DNA of 8,436 nt from Caulobacteraceae bacterium. Its GTDB lineage: Bacteria > Pseudomonadota > Alphaproteobacteria > Caulobacterales > Caulobacteraceae. The notes beneath the pieces were generated by a model, which ran no database searches, was not told where the DNA came from, and was given only the letters and a program-made list of their open reading frames with translations. The translations under genes and the position numbers were made by a program. Where the stretch lies: positions 1-8,436 of the forward strand of contig JADZBR010000392.1 of assembly GCA_020852035.1 (NCBI GenBank), written 5' to 3'. Numbering within the stretch: the stretch's first letter is position 1; the number at the start of each line of letters is the position of its first letter. Shown piece after piece: positions 5,624 to 8,436 of the stretch.

Positions 5624-6485
5624 AGACCTTGCGGGCGTCGAAGTTGACGATGATGTCCTGGCCGTAGAGGTCCGGCGGCAGGTCCTCGAAGGGCTGGGCG
5701 GCGTTGATCGCCCCGACCGCGCGGGTGGCGGCGGCGACCACCACCGGGTCGGAGGACATGCCGCGGATGATCTGCGGCTGGCCGCGCACCTGGCCGCCGG
5801 GGCCGAGGTGGAAGCGGGCCGACAGGCGCACCGAATCACCGCCTTCGACATTGCAGTTGGGGTTCCAGCGGCGGCCGAGTTCGTCGGCCAGGGCGTTGAG
5901 CGCGGCGGCGGCCTCGCCGGTGCGCGCGCCGGCGCCGGGGCGGGCCTGGGCGGCCGCCTCCGGGCGCGAGGCGCCCTTGGCGGCGGAGGAGACGCGCTGG
6001 CCGGAGGGGCGGGTGGTCTTGGCGATGCTGGCGGCCAGGGCGTCGAGGTCGAGGCCGGGCTTCGGGGTTGGCCGGCTGGGCTTGGTCGCCGGGGTCGGCG
6101 CCTGTTTGGTGGCGGGCTTGGGCGTCGGCGTCTTCTGCGCGGGGGTGACGGTCTTCGGCGGCGGCGGGGCGCGCTCGGCCTTGGGCGCCGGCTGCGGGGT
6201 CGGCGGGGCGGGATCGGGCTCCAGGCTGGGAGCGGCCATCTCCGGCGGGGCGGTGGGCAGCGGCTCCTCGGTGGCGGCGGGCGCCGGTTCGTCGGCCTGC
6301 ACCGCGGGGCGCAGGTTGCTGGCCTGGGCGTTGGTGACGATGTTGACCGGCACCACCTCGCCCATCTTCACGGGCTTGCCGAGCAACGGCCAGGAGATCA
6401 GGGCGGCGAGCAGCACCGCGGCGTGCAGCAGGGCCGAGCCGGCGAGCGCGGGGCGCAGGTCCGAGCGCTGTTCGAGCGCGGTCAG
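5613..6485 (-). CDS. tolA: TolA-type energy-transducing protein, CTG start
   Basis: TolA is anchored in the inner membrane, driven by TolQR, and reaches across the periplasm to TolB/Pal. Of 290 residues, 13-36 form the single transmembrane helix with Ser17 and His21, the S-x3-H pair shared by TolA and TonB and needed for coupling to the motor. Residues 62-145 are a Pro/Ala/Lys/Thr linker (for example PPPPKTVTPAQKTPTPKPAT), unlike the long Ala/Lys/Glu helix of E. coli TolA. The C-terminal TolA/TonB-like domain (about 190-290) contains RRWNPNCNVEGGDSV, ARFHLGPGGQVRG and DIIVNFDARKVC; Cys211 and Cys288 may form a disulfide. No ATG, GTG or TTG precedes the helix in this frame: the first GTG (V24) is within it and the first ATG (M41) after it. 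The CTG at 6485 overlaps the tolR stop as CTGA and has GGAGGAG 8 nt upstream. The gene may be annotated elsewhere as a generic TonB-family or cell envelope protein. Confidence 0.88.
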   Translation of the reverse strand: MTALEQRSDLRPALAGSALLHAAVLLAALISWPLLGKPVKMGEVVPVNIVTNAQASNLRPAVQADEPAPAATEEPLPTAPPEMAAPSLEPDPAPPTPQPAPKAERAPPPPKTVTPAQKTPTPKPATKQAPTPATKPSRPTPKPGLDLDALAASIAKTTRPSGQRVSSAAKGASRPEAAAQARPGAGARTGEAAAALNALADELGRRWNPNCNVEGGDSVRLSARFHLGPGGQVRGQPQIIRGMSSDPVVVAAATRAVGAINAAQPFEDLPPDLYGQDIIVNFDARKVCAG

Positions 6486-6967
6486 GGCCTGGACTCCTCC
6501 GCAGGCGTGGAGGACGGGCCGCCGGTGTCGGTGATCAGGTTGATCGAGGTGAAGCCGGAGGTCGAAAGGCTGGCCATCACCTGGGCCACCACCGCGTAGG
6601 AGGCGCCGCCGTCGGCGCGCACGTAGATCGGCTTGTCGAAGCCCTCTCCGGCCAGGGCCTTCAGGGTGGGGCCGAGGGTCTCGAAGGCGGTCTTCGTTTC
6701 CTGCAGGTAGATCGAGCCGTCCTTCTGGATGGAGACGGTCAGCGGCTCGGACTGGTCCTGCATGGCGCCGGCCTCGGTCTTGGGCAACTCCAGCGGCACG
6801 CCGGCGGTGAGCAGCGGGGCGGAGATCATGAAGATGATCAGGAGCACCAGCATCACATCGACCAGCGGCGTGACGTTGATCTCCGAGAGCGCGCCGCGGC
6901 GCCCGCGCCGGCCCCGCCGGCGGCGTGAGCCGCCCGCGGCGAAGGCGTCGTTGGCCGACAGCGCCAT
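6482..6967 (-). CDS. tolR: TolR, proton-channel subunit of the Tol motor (ExbD/TolR family)
   Basis: TolR works with TolQ to convert the proton gradient into TolA movement. The 161 residues have a basic cytoplasmic N-terminus (SRRRRGRRGRR, 14-24), then the family signature SEINVTPLVDVMLVLLIIFM. The essential channel aspartate is Asp37 in the single transmembrane helix (about 33-52), equivalent to Asp23 of E. coli. The periplasmic domain includes VPLELPKTEA, SIQKDGSIYL and KPIYVRADGGASYAVVAQVM (113-132), typical of ExbD/TolR. The N-terminal extension is longer and more arginine-rich than in E. coli. It starts 3 nt after the tolQ stop, and its TGA overlaps the tolA CTG. Confidence 0.96.
   Translation of the reverse strand: MALSANDAFAAGGSRRRRGRRGRRGALSEINVTPLVDVMLVLLIIFMISAPLLTAGVPLELPKTEAGAMQDQSEPLTVSIQKDGSIYLQETKTAFETLGPTLKALAGEGFDKPIYVRADGGASYAVVAQVMASLSTSGFTSINLITDTGGPSSTPAEESRP
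6494..6500 (-). promoter_or_regulatory. Ribosome binding site for the CTG start of tolA
   Basis: The minus strand reads GGAGGAG inside the last codons of tolR, eight bases before CTG at 6485. It is one of the best Shine-Dalgarno matches in the window and has no in-frame ATG/GTG/TTG at suitable distance, so it argues for initiation at CTG. Confidence 0.7.
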
Positions 6968-6970
6968 CGG

Positions 6971-7669
<699 letters not shown>

Positions 7670-7718
7670 GAGGCCTTTGGCGCGGGTCGCGTGGAGATCG
7701 GTGAGGAGAGCACCCGTT

Positions 7719-7737
7719 GTGGTGAACGAGTGGTGAA
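7719..7737. repeat. Tandem 8-bp direct repeat after ybgC
   Basis: GTGGTGAA occurs at 7719-7726 and again at 7730-7737 (TTCACCAC on the transcribed minus strand), separated by CGA, so the repeat period is 11 bp. It lies in the 69-nt spacer between the ybgC stop and tolQ. An 11-bp period puts both copies on the same face of the helix, as for a tandem operator, but the repeat is short and no promoter is clear beside it. Confidence 0.4.
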
Positions 7738-7738
7738 A

Positions 7739-8179
7739 CTAAGGCACATCTCCGGTCAGATACGGGGTCACAAGATCGACAAGCGCCTTCGGCGGGCGGC
7801 GGGCGCGGCCGGAGGGGTCGATGCAGACCGCCTCGACCTGGGCGGTGGCGATCACCTCGTCGCTTCGGGTGATGGTCTGGGCGAAGTAGAGGCGGGCGCC
7901 GGCGGTGCGCGGCAGGCGGGTGCGGACCAGGAGGGCGTCGTCGATGCGGGCGGCGCGGCGGAAGGCGATCGTCATCTGAGTGACCGAGAAGGCGGTGGCC
8001 TCCCGCTCCATCAGCGCGGCGTGGTTGATGCCGATGCAGCGCAGGTAGTCGGAACGGCCGCGCTCGAAGAAGCGGACGTAGGCGCCGTGGTAGACGACGC
8101 CGGTGAAGTCGGTGTCCTCGTAGTAGACGCGCACCGGAAGGCGGTGCTCCTTCTCCACGACCTCGCCGGAGAGGCTCAT
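7739..8179 (-). CDS. ybgC: Acyl-CoA thioesterase YbgC (hotdog fold), Tol-Pal associated
   Basis: YbgC hydrolyses acyl-CoA thioesters in the cytoplasm and is the usual first gene of tol-pal clusters; its role there is thought to concern phospholipid synthesis. The 146 residues form one 4-hydroxybenzoyl-CoA-thioesterase-type hotdog domain with the active-site signature YYEDTDFTGVVYHGAYVRFF (19-38). The likely catalytic residue is Asp24, with ERGRSDYL following (39-46). Downstream VTQMTIAFRRAARIDD and QVEAVCID match strands of the fold. Length is slightly above the usual 130-140 because of a short N-terminal extension. The ATG at 8179 has AAGGGGGAGGGGA immediately upstream, a Shine-Dalgarno sequence contributed by the left arm of the G/C-tract repeat. 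An alternative GTG at codon 16, with AAGGAG 12 nt before it, would still keep the domain. Confidence 0.94.
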   Translation of the reverse strand: MSLSGEVVEKEHRLPVRVYYEDTDFTGVVYHGAYVRFFERGRSDYLRCIGINHAALMEREATAFSVTQMTIAFRRAARIDDALLVRTRLPRTAGARLYFAQTITRSDEVIATAQVEAVCIDPSGRARRPPKALVDLVTPYLTGDVP

Positions 8180-8180
8180 T

Positions 8181-8317
8181 CCCCTCCCCCTTGAGGGGAG
8201 GGGGCAGGGGATGGGGGTGTAGGCCTGTGACTTTCGGAGATGGGCGCTGGTGCGGCTTCGCCGGAGAGTCCTGCGCTAACACCCCCACCCCAACCCCTCC
8301 CCGCAAGGGGGAGGGGC
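8181..8317. repeat. Inverted G/C-tract repeat element between ruvB and ybgC
   Basis: Two arms of roughly 40 bp, 8181-8220 and 8279-8317, are imperfect inverted copies of each other around a loop of about 58 bp. Each arm contains its own hairpin: CCCCTCCCC/GGGGAGGGG at 8181-8189 with 8195-8203, and at 8294-8302 with 8308-8316, each with a 5-nt loop. Each arm also contains four G-tracts of at least 4 G with 1-2 nt loops, on the plus strand at 8195-8218 and on the minus strand at 8282-8302. Such elements resemble dispersed extragenic repeats of alphaproteobacterial genomes (from memory). No transposase is present. Confidence 0.75.
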
Positions 8318-8333
8318 TTTTGGAGATGGACCT

Positions 8334-8436
8334 TCATTCCTCGAACAATCCAGGCTGCGCACCCTTCGCGACAACCGCGGGCGCGGTCAGGCCGAGGTGC
8401 GCATAGGCCTTGGCGCAGGCGACGCGGCCGCGCGTG
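8334..8436 (-). CDS. ruvB: 3' end of ruvB, Holliday junction branch migration ATPase (partial)
   Basis: The last 33 codons are in the window, the first complete codon starting at 8435 and the TGA ending at 8334. The peptide TRGRVACAKAYAHLGLTAPA matches the conserved C-terminus of RuvB (RTPRGR followed by A-(W/Y/F)-xHLGL), the DNA-binding winged-helix end of the motor. A GLFEE tail closes the protein. RuvAB drives branch migration during recombinational repair. The ruv genes lie next to ybgC-tolQRAB-pal in many proteobacteria, so the position agrees with the motif. Confidence 0.88.
   Translation of the reverse strand, partial: TRGRVACAKAYAHLGLTAPAVVAKGAQPGLFEE

Noticed and set aside
8181..8317. 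CRISPR array or insertion sequence
   Set aside because: There are only two arms in inverted orientation, no spaced direct repeats of CRISPR type and no transposase frame.
8294..8321. Plus-strand intrinsic terminator (GC hairpin followed by CTTTT)
   Set aside because: No plus-strand gene precedes it, and the hairpin is explained by the G/C-tract repeat.

Overview
This is a very GC-rich chromosomal window carrying the 3' half of a classic alphaproteobacterial ruv–tol-pal cluster on the minus strand, plus a short unrelated plus-strand neighbourhood at the left end. The gene order read along the minus strand (ruvB end, ybgC, tolQ, tolR, tolA, tolB, pal, cpoB, tilS), the base composition, and a TolA with a proline-rich linker point to Caulobacterales (Caulobacter or Phenylobacterium type). 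That placement is an inference from content, not a measurement.

Layout from the right end, in the direction of transcription: the last 33 codons of ruvB (8334-8436); a 154-nt spacer holding two G/C-tract repeat arms in inverted orientation; ybgC thioesterase (7739-8179); tolQ (6971-7669), tolR (6482-6967) and tolA (5613-6485), closely packed; a strong stem-loop spanning the tolA stop; tolB (4250-5548); a 130-nt spacer that may hold a separate promoter for pal; pal (3559-4119, GTG start); cpoB/ybgF (2678-3499); and tilS (1467-2687), which overlaps the end of cpoB. To the left, a plus-strand alpha/beta hydrolase (530-1531) runs head-on into tilS with a 65-nt overlap. A small minus-strand four-helix membrane protein (71-484) is divergent from the hydrolase, and the tail of an unidentified plus-strand gene (1-87) overlaps the end of that membrane protein gene.

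TolQ, TolR and TolA form the proton-driven inner-membrane motor. TolA crosses the periplasm to act on TolB, TolB exchanges with the outer-membrane lipoprotein Pal, and Pal binds peptidoglycan. CpoB is the periplasmic partner linking Tol to cell-wall synthesis. Together they drive outer-membrane constriction at division. TilS (tRNA-Ile lysidine synthase) and RuvB (Holliday junction motor) are housekeeping genes that are neighbours by synteny.

I see no new multi-gene system. The points worth a second look are at the level of gene structure and regulation: a CTG start codon for tolA with a near-perfect Shine-Dalgarno sequence and a CTGA overlap with tolR; the ybgC Shine-Dalgarno sequence buried in a G-tract repeat that can form hairpins and G-quadruplexes; a 12-bp perfect stem-loop at the tolA stop; the hydrolase/tilS antisense overlap with a low-complexity tail; and the absence of ftsH immediately after tilS. 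No stretch over 300 bases lacks a gene.
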